64,000 nucleotides of DNA from Terriglobia bacterium (lineage in GTDB: Bacteria > Acidobacteriota > Terriglobia > JAIQFV01), in contig JAIQFY010000014.1 in the NCBI GenBank assembly GCA_020072965.1, forward strand, positions 22,007 to 86,006, read 5' to 3'. The notes below the pieces were generated by a model that saw only the letters and a list, made by a program, of their open reading frames with translations, did not search any database and was not told the DNA's origin. Position 1 is the stretch's first letter; each line of letters opens with the position of its first letter. The position numbers and the translations under genes are program-made. Below, one piece after another: positions 1 through 10,477 of this stretch.

Positions 1-679
1 AGGTCATGAATTTCTGTTTGTTGGCTTCGTAATATTTCTTCAGTCCCGCCTCGTCCACCGGGGCCGATTTCTCGATCTCCACGGGGTCGAATAACACGTA
101 ATCGAGCGTGACCTTTTCATTGTTGTTGCGATACGACTGGGCCACTTCCTCCGGCGTCACAAGGATGGAATCCGTAATCAAGTGGCGGAGTTTCTCGATC
201 AGGATTTGGTCGCGCTCGCTGGCCTCGAATTCCTCGACCGACATCCCGCTCTGTTGAATGACGCGGCTATACACCTGCATGTTCACCCCACCCCCCATTT
301 GCTGGAACAGGGGATAAGAAAGAATTCTCTCTTTCAGCTCGCGGTCGCTCGCGTCCAGTCCGAAGGTCTTCGCCTCTTGAATCAGCAGCTTCTGCGTAAT
401 CAGCTGGTCGAGCAACTGCCGGGGCACCCCCACCTTTTTCAAGAACTCAATATCATTGGGGTAGTTGGAACTCTTCAGAAAGCGTCTGAAGGTGGCAACA
501 AAGTCGCCCGTGGAGACTTCAGTTTTCCCTACCTGGGCAATTGTCGCGCTGGAACTGGCGTCGCTGACCGCGGTCGGCGCCGGGATAAAAAAGACCACCA
601 TGCCCAACGCCATGATGCCCGTGATGAAACCCAGAATCCATTTCATCGCGGTTTTTTGTTTACGGAACAGATCAAGCAT
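1..679 (-). CDS. SurA/PpiD-type periplasmic peptidyl-prolyl isomerase/chaperone, N-terminal part (runs off left edge)
   Basis: The reading frame is open from an ATG at 679 down to the window edge, giving 226 residues with no stop, so only the N-terminal part is present. Residues 1-12 are basic, and a hydrophobic segment at about 14-32 (WILGFITGIMALGMVVFFIP) should anchor the protein in the inner membrane like PpiD. The following region has the helical look of the SurA/PpiD N-terminal chaperone domain, including a VGVPRQLLDQLITQKLLIQEA stretch typical of the family. The parvulin domain would lie outside the window. Such proteins help fold exported and outer-membrane proteins. It is transcribed divergently from mreB across a 730-bp gap. 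The alternative is a trigger-factor-like or plain SurA_N protein; the membrane anchor favours PpiD. Confidence 0.8.
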   Translation of the reverse strand, partial: MLDLFRKQKTAMKWILGFITGIMALGMVVFFIPAPTAVSDASSSATIAQVGKTEVSTGDFVATFRRFLKSSNYPNDIEFLKKVGVPRQLLDQLITQKLLIQEAKTFGLDASDRELKERILSYPLFQQMGGGVNMQVYSRVIQQSGMSVEEFEASERDQILIEKLRHLITDSILVTPEEVAQSYRNNNEKVTLDYVLFDPVEIEKSAPVDEAGLKKYYEANKQKFMT

Positions 680-2443
<1,764 letters not shown>

Positions 2444-2495
2444 TTTGAAAACTTCAAACCGCTGGAACGTCGTCCGGCGGTTGAAGGGCACGACC

Positions 2496-3320
2496 ATGAA
2501 TGAATTTCTGACTCGAAGAAAAAACTGGGTAGCGCTGAGTTTGACGCTGCTCATGCAGTTGGTCCTTCTAGGAACCCAGGTCACCGACCGCAACAACGTA
2601 AGATTTATTCAGATCTGGGCCAACTTCCTCATCATCCCGGCAGAACAATTCACCTCAGCCACAGTCGATATCACAAGCAACTTGTGGCACCGCTATGTCG
2701 CCCTCCGGCATGCCTCGGAAGAAAACCTGCAGTTGAAAGAACAAATTCAGTCCCTGTCTCTCGAGAAGAACCGTTTGGATGCGGAGGTCCAGGCGAGCCG
2801 GCGGTTGCAAGCGCTTCTCAATTTGAAGGAAGCCGCCCCCTGGGCGAGCGTGGCCAGTGAAGTCATTGGAAGTTCTCCCAGTGAAGCCTTCAAATCCATC
2901 ATCATCAACACCGGTGTCAATGCGGGCCTCACCAACAACCTGCCTGTTCTGACCCCGGAGGGTGTGGTCGGCCGGATTGTCCGCGTTTCGGCCCACTCGT
3001 CCTGGGTGCAACTGATCACCGACAGCGAGAGCGGAGTGGGGGTGGTGTTTGAGAAATCCCGCGTCCACGGGGTCGCGAAGGGTTCGGGGGGCAGCATTTT
3101 GGATGTTGAATATGTGGTGAATGAAGAGAACATTGCGGTCGGGGATGTGATCCGGACCTCAGGGGAAGACCAGATCTATCCCAAGGATCTCCTGGTGGGC
3201 ACAGTGGTCTCGGTGCAATCAGGTGGCGGGATCTTTAAGAAAATCACCGCCCTTCCTGCGGCACAGCTGTCGCGACTGGAAGAGGTGTTGGTCATGAAAA
3301 AAACACCCCGGCGCGAATAA
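2496..3320 (+). CDS. mreC: Rod shape-determining protein MreC
   Basis: MreC is a bitopic inner-membrane protein whose periplasmic part organises PBP2 and RodA. The 274-residue product has a short cytoplasmic tail, a membrane helix at about residues 12-30, a coiled-coil heptad region at about 60-105 (LKEQIQSLSLEKNRLDAEVQ), then the two beta-barrel periplasmic region with the typical motif GVVGRIVRVS followed by a LITDSESGVGV stretch. The ATG at 2496 places the basic residues TRRK just before the membrane helix; the open frame upstream overlaps mreB and is not credible. The gap to mreB is 52 bp. Confidence 0.95.
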   Translation: MNEFLTRRKNWVALSLTLLMQLVLLGTQVTDRNNVRFIQIWANFLIIPAEQFTSATVDITSNLWHRYVALRHASEENLQLKEQIQSLSLEKNRLDAEVQASRRLQALLNLKEAAPWASVASEVIGSSPSEAFKSIIINTGVNAGLTNNLPVLTPEGVVGRIVRVSAHSSWVQLITDSESGVGVVFEKSRVHGVAKGSGGSILDVEYVVNEENIAVGDVIRTSGEDQIYPKDLLVGTVVSVQSGGGIFKKITALPAAQLSRLEEVLVMKKTPRRE

Positions 3321-3378
3321 CACTTCCGCGAGGCAGCGACGGCTTCGCAAGCAGGGTCCCGGTGGACGGGTTGACTGA

Positions 3379-3867
3379 ATGGAGCGTCTCCGCTATTCGA
3401 TTTGGATCATCGCCCTGTTTGTTGTCATCTCGGTGCTAGTGCAGTCAAAACTGCCCCTCTGGCTGCCCCGGATCTCGTGGCTGGATCTTCCCCTGATTGT
3501 GACAATCTATTTTGGACTGTCCTACCGGGATTCGATCCGCGGGATGTCAATCGGGGTGGTAGCCGGGCTGCTTCAAGACGCGCTGTCCCACGGACCCCTT
3601 GGAATTAATGGCGTGACAAAAACGGTGGTGGGATTCTTCACCTCCTCGGTCAGCGGGCGGATTGAAGTGGAGCATACGGTGATTCGCATGACCGCGCTGT
3701 GGCTTTTCAGCGTCGTCGACCTGGGGGTATTTGCGGTGCTGGAGAAAATTTTCTTTGCTTCGCGTTTTTCGTGGGCCCACTATCACTTTGTGTTCACCCC
3801 GATCCTGAATGCGGTAATTGGCCTCCCCCTCTTCTACCTCGGCGACCGGCTCCGCAAGAGAGATTGA
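3379..3867 (+). CDS. mreD: Rod shape-determining protein MreD
   Basis: MreD is a small polytopic inner-membrane subunit of the elongasome. The 162-residue product is very hydrophobic, with about five predicted membrane segments beginning right at the N-terminus (IWIIALFVVISVLVQ). It contains the family-typical G-L-L-Q-D stretch (GVVAGLLQDALSHGPLGING), and its length fits. It lies 58 bp after mreC and 24 bp before mrdA, in the canonical operon order. No strong ribosome binding site is visible, so translation may depend on the upstream gene. Confidence 0.92.
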   Translation: MERLRYSIWIIALFVVISVLVQSKLPLWLPRISWLDLPLIVTIYFGLSYRDSIRGMSIGVVAGLLQDALSHGPLGINGVTKTVVGFFTSSVSGRIEVEHTVIRMTALWLFSVVDLGVFAVLEKIFFASRFSWAHYHFVFTPILNAVIGLPLFYLGDRLRKRD

Positions 3868-3891
3868 ATACCCTGAATTCGGCAATCGAGC

Positions 3892-5790
3892 ATGGACTAT
3901 CGCGACCTATTTTCAGATGACACCAAGTCTCAGATCCGGCGGATTCCTCTAATTGAGCGCGGGCTCGCCGGGGTGTTCGTCGTGTTACTGGCGGGCTTCG
4001 CCTTTCTTCAGCTCGTTGAATCACCGCGATATCTTGACCTGGCCGAACGCAACCGCGTCCGCCTGATCCCCCTGGTCGCTCCGCGGGGACGCATTCTGGA
4101 TCGAGAGGGCCGCCTCATTGTGGATAACCGTTCCGCGTACTCGGTGGCCCTGATGCGCGAGAACGCCAAGAATCTCAACCTCTCAATCGATGTGATTGCC
4201 GAGGGCCTGGGGTTGGACCGGGCTTCGGTGCTTGATCGCATCACGAAATTCAAGCATACCCCCTCCTTTCAGCCGATCATCATCAAGGAAGATGCCGGGA
4301 GTGCCGATGTGGCGTTTGTCGAGGCGCACCGCCTTGAGTACCCGGAGCTGGAAGTCATCCTCCTCCCGCGGCGCAACTATCCCCGGAACGGAATGGCGGC
4401 ACACCTCCTCGGCTATGTCGGGGATGTGACGCCGGAGATGCTCGGGAGCAAGGAATATGCCAATCTTCAGGCGGGAGACGTCGTGGGAAAGTCAGGCGTC
4501 GAGTTCACCTACAATGACTTTTTGACGGGTAAAGACGGGTTTAAACGCGTCATCGTCAATAGTCGCGGACGCGAGATGGGAAAACTCGAACAAGTGGATC
4601 CCGTCCCCGGCAAGCAATTGAAATTGACCGTGGACTTGGATCTGCAGCGAGTCGCCGAGGAATCGATGGCCGACCGCTCCGGGGCGGTCGTGGTCCTGAA
4701 CCCGCAGACGGGCGAAGTGCTGGCGATGCTTTCGCATCCGGCTTACGACCCCAATGAATTTGCGGGGCGGATGGGCGCAGCGGAGTGGCAGGCCATCCAG
4801 AACGACCCGAACCGTCCCCTGCTCAATCGGGCCATCCAGGCCCGCTTTTCACCGGGTTCTGTCTTCAAGATCATTATGGCCACGGCGGGCATGGAGGCAG
4901 GTACCCTGACTCCCGCGACTTCATACCATTGCGCGGGGTCCATTGTGCTCTACGGAAATATGTTTCATTGCCACGGCGGCCACGGCCATGGAACCGTGGG
5001 ACTGCATCAGGCCATCGTCAATTCCTGCAATATCTTTTTTTACAACGTCGGCAAGACCCTCGGCATTGACCGGATCAGCTACTACGCCCACAAGCTTGGG
5101 CTCGGCGACAAGACCGGCATCGATTTGCCCAACGAGGATCCCGGTCTTATCCCTTCTCCCGAATGGAAAAGGAAAGTCCGTTATCAGCCGTGGTACCTGG
5201 GCGAGACCATCTCCGTCTCCATCGGGCAGGGAGCCGTCGGGGTTACCCCCTTACAACTTGTCCGTTCGCTGGGCGGCATTGCCATCGGGGGGATCTTTCG
5301 CCAGCCGCACCTGGTGGACTGGCAGCAAAACGAGGGGTTCACAACACCAAACACGAACCTGGCCGATGAAAAATTTGATTTGAGACCGGCCACGGTCGAT
5401 GTGATCACGCGAGGGATGTGGGGCGTGGTGAATGAAGGGGGGACCGGAACACGGGCGCGGCTCCCCGATGTCGAAGTCTGTGGTAAGACCGGGACCGTCC
5501 AGGTCGTTGGCAGCGGGGCCAAGGTCAAGCAAACGGCGGGAAGTGAATTTGGAAACCACGGCTGGTTCGTGGCGTTTGCCCCTCGCGAGCACCCCGAAAT
5601 AGCCGTGGGAGTAATCGTCGAACACGGCGGCTATGGCGGCGACATTTCCGCCCCCATCGTGCATGAGATTCTCAAGACCTATTTCGACAAAAAGCATATT
5701 AAGCCGTCTCACGGAGCGCCCGTCCAATTGACCGCGATGCCGAATGAATTGGCAGTACGCCGGCAGGGTGCAAGAAATATCGAGAACTGA
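3892..5790 (+). CDS. mrdA: Penicillin-binding protein 2 (elongation-specific transpeptidase)
   Basis: This class B PBP cross-links peptidoglycan during lateral wall growth with RodA as the glycosyltransferase partner. The 632-residue protein has one N-terminal membrane anchor (about residues 24-42), the PBP dimerisation/pedestal domain with the RGRILDREG motif near residue 66, and the transpeptidase domain. All three active-site motifs are present: S323-V-F-K326 within FSPGSVFK, S378-C-N380, and K532-T-G-T535. A histidine- and glycine-rich loop (HCHGGHGHG) at about 359-367 sits between the first two motifs, as is common in PBP2. The length matches the family and the gene follows mreD in the standard order. 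Confidence 0.96.
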   Translation: MDYRDLFSDDTKSQIRRIPLIERGLAGVFVVLLAGFAFLQLVESPRYLDLAERNRVRLIPLVAPRGRILDREGRLIVDNRSAYSVALMRENAKNLNLSIDVIAEGLGLDRASVLDRITKFKHTPSFQPIIIKEDAGSADVAFVEAHRLEYPELEVILLPRRNYPRNGMAAHLLGYVGDVTPEMLGSKEYANLQAGDVVGKSGVEFTYNDFLTGKDGFKRVIVNSRGREMGKLEQVDPVPGKQLKLTVDLDLQRVAEESMADRSGAVVVLNPQTGEVLAMLSHPAYDPNEFAGRMGAAEWQAIQNDPNRPLLNRAIQARFSPGSVFKIIMATAGMEAGTLTPATSYHCAGSIVLYGNMFHCHGGHGHGTVGLHQAIVNSCNIFFYNVGKTLGIDRISYYAHKLGLGDKTGIDLPNEDPGLIPSPEWKRKVRYQPWYLGETISVSIGQGAVGVTPLQLVRSLGGIAIGGIFRQPHLVDWQQNEGFTTPNTNLADEKFDLRPATVDVITRGMWGVVNEGGTGTRARLPDVEVCGKTGTVQVVGSGAKVKQTAGSEFGNHGWFVAFAPREHPEIAVGVIVEHGGYGGDISAPIVHEILKTYFDKKHIKPSHGAPVQLTAMPNELAVRRQGARNIEN

Positions 5791-5842
5791 GCCCCTCCAG
5801 ACATCGAGAGGGACTATTGATTGGGAGAAACCGAAAGTCGAC

Positions 5843-6931
5843 ATGGCAAAACGGGGGTCCATTGCTGATTTCGATTGGTGGCTGCTGCTGGCCGTTCTGG
5901 CGCTGGCAGGTATCGGCCTGATTGAGATCTACAGCTCCACGATCCACACCAAGTACGCCGGCCTACATATCCGCCAGCTCTACTGGGTGCTGTTGGGACT
6001 GGGGTTGATGTGGATCGCCGTGCTCATCGACTATCACTTCATTATTGAACATGTGCCCCTGCTCTACTTATTGGGGCTGCTGCTCCTGATTCTGGTGATG
6101 GTCATGGGACAAACCAACCTCGGATCCAAGCGGTGGCTGGGGTATGGCGCCTACTCGATCCAGCCCTCCGAGGTGTTCAAACTCATTCTCGTTTTGACCT
6201 TGGCGCGATATTTCAGCGAGCGCCGCAACCGGGAGCTCAGTTGGATCGACCTGTTCCAAGTGGGAGTCCTGGTGATCGTCCCTTTCGGCTTGATTCTGGC
6301 TCAGCCCGACCTGGGAACAGCGCTGACTTTCTTTCCGATTCTGGCCGTGGGGATGTGGCTTGCGGGCGTTCGCTGGAAGATGGTCGCCATAGTGGGCCTC
6401 GCCGTCGCCCTGGTTCTGCCCTTGGGATGGTTTGTGCTCAAACCCTACCAGCGGGACCGTCTCATGACGTTCGTTCACTCGGATGCGGACCCGTTGGGTC
6501 GAGGCTACCAGATTGCCCAATCCAAAATTGCCGTGGGTTCGGGAGGACTGCTCGGCAAAGGATTCCTGAACGGCAGTCAGAACCGCCTCGGGTATGTCCC
6601 GCATCGTCACACTGATTTTATTTTTTCCGTCGTGGCAGAAGAACAGGGCTTCCTGGGAGTGGCCATCGTGCTATCGTTGTTTGCCTTCGTTATCTTCAGG
6701 TCGATCGGACACGCGCGAACGGCGCGGGACCGGTACGGAGTCTTCATCGTCATGGGCGTGGTCGCCCTGTTTGCGTTCCATGTCATTGTCAATGTGGGCG
6801 TGATCATCGGCTTTATGCCGGTTACAGGGATCCCGTTGCCGCTGGTGAGCTCCGGGGGCACCGCGATCCTGACGACATTCCTCGCCCTCGGTTTGGTGCT
6901 CAACGTCCGCATGCGGCGATACGTTAATTAA
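5843..6931 (+). CDS. rodA: Peptidoglycan glycosyltransferase RodA (SEDS family)
   Basis: RodA polymerises lipid II into glycan strands in the elongasome. The 362-residue protein is polytopic (about ten membrane segments) and carries SEDS signatures: the loop GSKRWLG, QPSEVFK, LAQPDLGT with the conserved Asp, and the C-terminal GIPLPLVSSGG motif. I chose the ATG at 5843, 52 bp after mrdA. An in-frame ATG at 5744 would overlap mrdA and add 33 charged residues before the first membrane helix, which is unusual for RodA. It closes the mre operon. Confidence 0.95.
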   Translation: MAKRGSIADFDWWLLLAVLALAGIGLIEIYSSTIHTKYAGLHIRQLYWVLLGLGLMWIAVLIDYHFIIEHVPLLYLLGLLLLILVMVMGQTNLGSKRWLGYGAYSIQPSEVFKLILVLTLARYFSERRNRELSWIDLFQVGVLVIVPFGLILAQPDLGTALTFFPILAVGMWLAGVRWKMVAIVGLAVALVLPLGWFVLKPYQRDRLMTFVHSDADPLGRGYQIAQSKIAVGSGGLLGKGFLNGSQNRLGYVPHRHTDFIFSVVAEEQGFLGVAIVLSLFAFVIFRSIGHARTARDRYGVFIVMGVVALFAFHVIVNVGVIIGFMPVTGIPLPLVSSGGTAILTTFLALGLVLNVRMRRYVN

Positions 6932-6932
6932 A

Positions 6933-7109
6933 TTAGTCGCGTTTTGATTTGAGCGGTTGTTCATCAAACGGATTGCGATCCTGTTCCTGCTTGACCCCAC
7001 GGGTATCCTCCGGGTCCACTCTCTTCAAGAGCCAATCACCCCCCCGGCCCGTGGTGAAACTCCAGCCGTCCTGAAAGCGATAAAATATGCCGTGTCCATT
7101 CGAGGGCAT
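6933..7109 (-). CDS. Small hypothetical protein, 58 residues
   Basis: On the minus strand an ATG at 7109 opens a 58-codon frame ending with TAA at 6933-6935, in a tail-to-tail position just after rodA. The predicted peptide has a protein-like composition: an aromatic/glycine N-terminal half (GIFYRFQDGWSFTTG, then GGDWLLKRV) and a hydrophilic charged tail (DPEDTRG, KSKRD end). I recognise no family. No clear ribosome binding site precedes it, but a perfect AT-rich palindrome containing a TATAAT box on both strands lies immediately upstream (7111-7124). It could be a genuine small cytoplasmic protein or a chance frame; the amino-acid composition makes me favour a real gene. Confidence 0.5.
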   Translation of the reverse strand: MPSNGHGIFYRFQDGWSFTTGRGGDWLLKRVDPEDTRGVKQEQDRNPFDEQPLKSKRD

Positions 7110-7110
7110 T

Positions 7111-7124
7111 TGATTATATAATCA
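7111..7124. promoter_or_regulatory. Perfect 14-bp palindrome with TATAAT on both strands
   Basis: The sequence TGATTATATAATCA is its own reverse complement and contains TATAAT on each strand. It sits between the 58-residue minus-strand ORF and the plus-strand radical SAM gene, so it could act as a shared -10 element for divergent promoters or as an operator half-site pair. I see no convincing -35 boxes, so promoter function is inference. Confidence 0.35.
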
Positions 7125-7211
7125 CGGCCCAAAGCTCTATCCCTCTGACACTGGATCGCGGGAGGTCTTGTGCTCCCGGATAGATTGACCTGGAGGGCAA
7201 AAGGTCTCTGT

Positions 7212-10094
7212 ATGGAAACTTCGTTCGATCTCGACCGACTCATTCAGCAGGTGGAAAAACCCGTCCGGTACCTGGGGGGGGAGTGGAACCAGGTGGTCAA
7301 GGACCATGCCGCGGTCGACGTCGCGATGGCCCTCTGCTTTCCCGACATTTACGAGATCGCCATGTCCCACATGGGGGTCCGGATCCTTTACTCCCTGTTG
7401 AACAAGCGACCGGATGTGGCCTTCGAGCGATGTTTTACCCCCTGGGTCGACATGCTCGAGAAGATGCGGGAATACAACCTGCCGCTCACATCCCTGGAAA
7501 CCCGGACGCCGCTCGATCGCTTCGACATTGTCGGATTCTCTCTCCAGTATGAAATGTCGTTCACGAATATCCTGCTGATGCTGGAACTGGGCGGTATTCC
7601 GCTCCGTGGCGCAGACCGCGACCTGAGCTTTCCGCTGGTGGTTGCCGGGGGGCCGGTTGCCCTGTCGCCGGAACCGATCGCCGACTTTATCGACGCTTTT
7701 GTCATTGGAGACGGCGAGGACACGCTCGTTGGACTGATCGATTGTGTCCGAGACTGGAAGCGCTCGGGAGACGGGATGAACGCTCATGCCGACAAGCTCC
7801 AGCTGCTGCGCGAGCTTGCCAAGCGGCCCGGCATCTATATCCCTGCCCTTTACGACGTGGCGGTCCATCCGCTGCATGGCCTGCAAGTGGTTGTGCCGCG
7901 CGAGTCCGGTCCGGCTGTGAAGCGGCCCGCCGGCTATGACTCCGATTTCTACCAAGCCTTCCTGGACCGGGCGCGATTGACGGAGTGGGCTGTGCCGCCC
8001 TTCCCCATCGTCCGGCAATACGTTGAGAACATCTCCGAGTATCCTTTTCCGACTGATCTCATCGTCCCGTTCGGTGAGATTGTCCATGACCGTATCTCCG
8101 TGGAAATCGCCCGCGGGTGTCTTGATGGCTGTCGTTTCTGCCAGGCCGGCTACACGTACCGGCCTTTACGGGAGCGCTCTATCGATGACATTGTTCGAAC
8201 CATTGTCAAAGCGAGCGAACAAACAGGATTCGATGAAGCGACCATTGCTTCCCTCTCCACGGCCGATTACTCCTGCTTGAATCCGCTGATGGAAAAATTG
8301 ATGGATGAGCTGGAGCACCGAAAGATCGCCTTGTCGCTCACTTCCATGCGGGCCGATTCGATCACTCCCGAAATAACTTCGCAGATGAAGCGCGTTCGCA
8401 AGACGGGTCTCACTCTGGCCCCCGAAGCCGGGACCCAGCGCATGCGCGATATCATCAACAAGAACATTACCGAGGAGTCGGTGCTTAAGAGCGCCGCGGC
8501 GGCTTTTGATGCGGGATGGGATCTCATCAAGCTCTATTTCATGATCGGGCTTCCCATGGAAACCGGAGAGGATGTCCGGGGAATTTTCGAGCTGGGGAAG
8601 AAGGTCCGGGATCTCAGTACGCAGTCAAAGCGGTCGGTCAACATCAATCTTTCCGCTTCATCCTTCATTCCCAAGCCGCACACCCCGTTTCAATGGTTTG
8701 GCTTTTGCGATTTGGAGGAAATCAAGGAGAAGCAGCGGCTGTTGCGCTCGTGGTGCAAGCCGGCCCGGATCAATTTCAAGCATCACCATCCCGAAACCTC
8801 GCAGATGGAGTGCGTCCTGTCGCGCGGGGATCGCCGCCTGGGCCGCGTCATCGAGCGGGCGTATCGAAGCGGGTGTCGCTTTGACGGCTGGGACGACCAT
8901 TTCCGATATGACCTGTGGGTCCAGGCGTTTGAACAGGAAGGGATAGACTTTCGGCAGTACCTGAAAGCGCTCCCGGTATTCGATTGCACAGAATGGCGCG
9001 CCTCCACCGAGGCGGAACGGAAAGACTGTACCGCGTATATCAAAGCCCTCTCGACGATCCGGGTGAAACCGCTGGAAGCCCCCGTCGACTGGACGCCGCT
9101 GCCCTGGGATCACCTCGACAACCGCGTCGACAAGAAGTTCATTGTCTGGGACTTGAAACGAAGCCTCCAGGCCCGGGTCTCTCCCACCTGCGGTCCTGAC
9201 CTGTGCTATAATTGCGGCTTGGAGTGTGAATTTGATGGGGCGGGCCCTGGGGTCATTCAATCGGTAGAGTTGAAGAAGCCCGGAAATCAAGATAGCACCC
9301 ACGGTCAGATTCAAGATCGCGATTCGGGCATAGAGGTTGAAATCCCCGCCGGGCCGATCCAGAGCCCCGCAGCAGGACGATATCGCGCCTCATTTACGAA
9401 AGTTGGTCGATCCAAGTTTCTCTCGCACCTCGATCTGATGCGGCTGATCCAGCGCGCCTTTCGTCGTGCGGGGATTCAATTGAAATATTCTCAAGGCTTC
9501 CATCCGCAGCCGGTCGTTTCGTTCGGTCCTGCCCTGTCGGTCGGGATTGAGGGCACGGCCGAGCTTCTGGATTTCGAAGCCATGGTCGGGTTGGAGGAAC
9601 AGTCGTTTCTATCGGTCATCAACTCCGTACTCCCTGACGGAGTCCGATTCACCCGGTTAAAGCCAGTTGACCTGCACACGCCCGCGCCGTCAGCCATCGT
9701 CAAGGCAGCACGATATCAAGTGGAACTGGCCGCGGACGGGACCAGTACGTCGGGCAGGCCAGATAACGGGACCCAGGGAAATCTGAGTTACGAGTGGGTG
9801 GCGCGGCAGTTGGCTGCGTTTCGTGCCGCCAAATCCTTCGTGATCCAGCGAAAAAAGAAGGACCGGATCGTCCCAACGGATCTCCGATCTTTCGTAAGGA
9901 AAATCGAGGTCAAGGAATCGTCTGGTCGCCTGTTGCTCGAGATCGAAATCGAGATGGGCGAGCGCGGTTCGGTCAGACCTCAAGAAGTTCTAAAATCAAT
10001 CTTGAACATTTCAGACGAGAACTTTCACACGATCAAGCGCGACGCGCTTTTCGCCGAGCGAAATGGAACTTACTCTCCAGCCTTTTCCAGTTGA
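7212..10094 (+). CDS. Fused radical SAM protein (TIGR03960-type) and DUF2344 (TIGR03936-type) protein
   Basis: The 960-residue protein joins two parts that are separate genes in some bacteria. Residues 1-190 resemble a B12-binding-like fold, followed by a radical SAM core with the 4Fe-4S cysteines C303-x3-C307-x2-C310 in RGCLDGCRFCQAGY. A linker with further cysteines (CGPDLCYNCGLEC) lies near residue 660. From about residue 720 the DUF2344 radical-SAM-linked domain follows (SKFLSHLDLMRLIQRAFRRA, then YSQGFHPQP). The substrate is not established for this family; adjacency to RNase E/G, as here, is a recurrent arrangement and suggests an RNA or translation link. The ATG at 7212 starts the conserved part; an upstream in-frame start at 7170 is less likely. 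Confidence 0.9.
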   Translation: METSFDLDRLIQQVEKPVRYLGGEWNQVVKDHAAVDVAMALCFPDIYEIAMSHMGVRILYSLLNKRPDVAFERCFTPWVDMLEKMREYNLPLTSLETRTPLDRFDIVGFSLQYEMSFTNILLMLELGGIPLRGADRDLSFPLVVAGGPVALSPEPIADFIDAFVIGDGEDTLVGLIDCVRDWKRSGDGMNAHADKLQLLRELAKRPGIYIPALYDVAVHPLHGLQVVVPRESGPAVKRPAGYDSDFYQAFLDRARLTEWAVPPFPIVRQYVENISEYPFPTDLIVPFGEIVHDRISVEIARGCLDGCRFCQAGYTYRPLRERSIDDIVRTIVKASEQTGFDEATIASLSTADYSCLNPLMEKLMDELEHRKIALSLTSMRADSITPEITSQMKRVRKTGLTLAPEAGTQRMRDIINKNITEESVLKSAAAAFDAGWDLIKLYFMIGLPMETGEDVRGIFELGKKVRDLSTQSKRSVNINLSASSFIPKPHTPFQWFGFCDLEEIKEKQRLLRSWCKPARINFKHHHPETSQMECVLSRGDRRLGRVIERAYRSGCRFDGWDDHFRYDLWVQAFEQEGIDFRQYLKALPVFDCTEWRASTEAERKDCTAYIKALSTIRVKPLEAPVDWTPLPWDHLDNRVDKKFIVWDLKRSLQARVSPTCGPDLCYNCGLECEFDGAGPGVIQSVELKKPGNQDSTHGQIQDRDSGIEVEIPAGPIQSPAAGRYRASFTKVGRSKFLSHLDLMRLIQRAFRRAGIQLKYSQGFHPQPVVSFGPALSVGIEGTAELLDFEAMVGLEEQSFLSVINSVLPDGVRFTRLKPVDLHTPAPSAIVKAARYQVELAADGTSTSGRPDNGTQGNLSYEWVARQLAAFRAAKSFVIQRKKKDRIVPTDLRSFVRKIEVKESSGRLLLEIEIEMGERGSVRPQEVLKSILNISDENFHTIKRDALFAERNGTYSPAFSS

Positions 10095-10477
10095 TCTCGG
10101 GACAAGGCTCATCACTTTTCTGGAAGCGATTTTGAATGCAGCGACCTGCATGCGGCACCATCGCCCCGCGTGGGCGGGGTGGACTGCATGTGGCCGCTTT
10201 GCCGGGACGTGTCGCTGGCACGACGGATGGGTGTCTCCCGTCGTAAGGTTTGCCCGGGGCGTTCATATTCTCCTGAAAAATAAATTTCATTTTACCACCG
10301 TTACCGCGGCGTCCGGTTGCGCCGGAAGCTCAAGGCCCGGCAGGGGCCGTGTTGCGGTGGATCTCGGATCATGGCGTGCTCTGTGCCCGGATGGTCGCGG
10401 AAGTTCCTGTCTCGAGAGCGCCCTGGGGAGAAGCCTCACTGGCCTCCCACGGAAGGGTTTCGGGAAGGAATTCGGCA
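10095..10477. other. Spacer/leader between radical SAM gene and RNase E/G gene
   Basis: No gene is evident in these 383 bp. A GC-rich hairpin (CCCCGC, short loop, GCGGGG) lies near 10164-10182 and the purine-rich GGGAAGGAA near 10461-10470 is the ribosome binding site of the next gene. Known rne genes have long autoregulatory leaders, so this could be one, but nothing in the sequence proves it. Confidence 0.4.
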
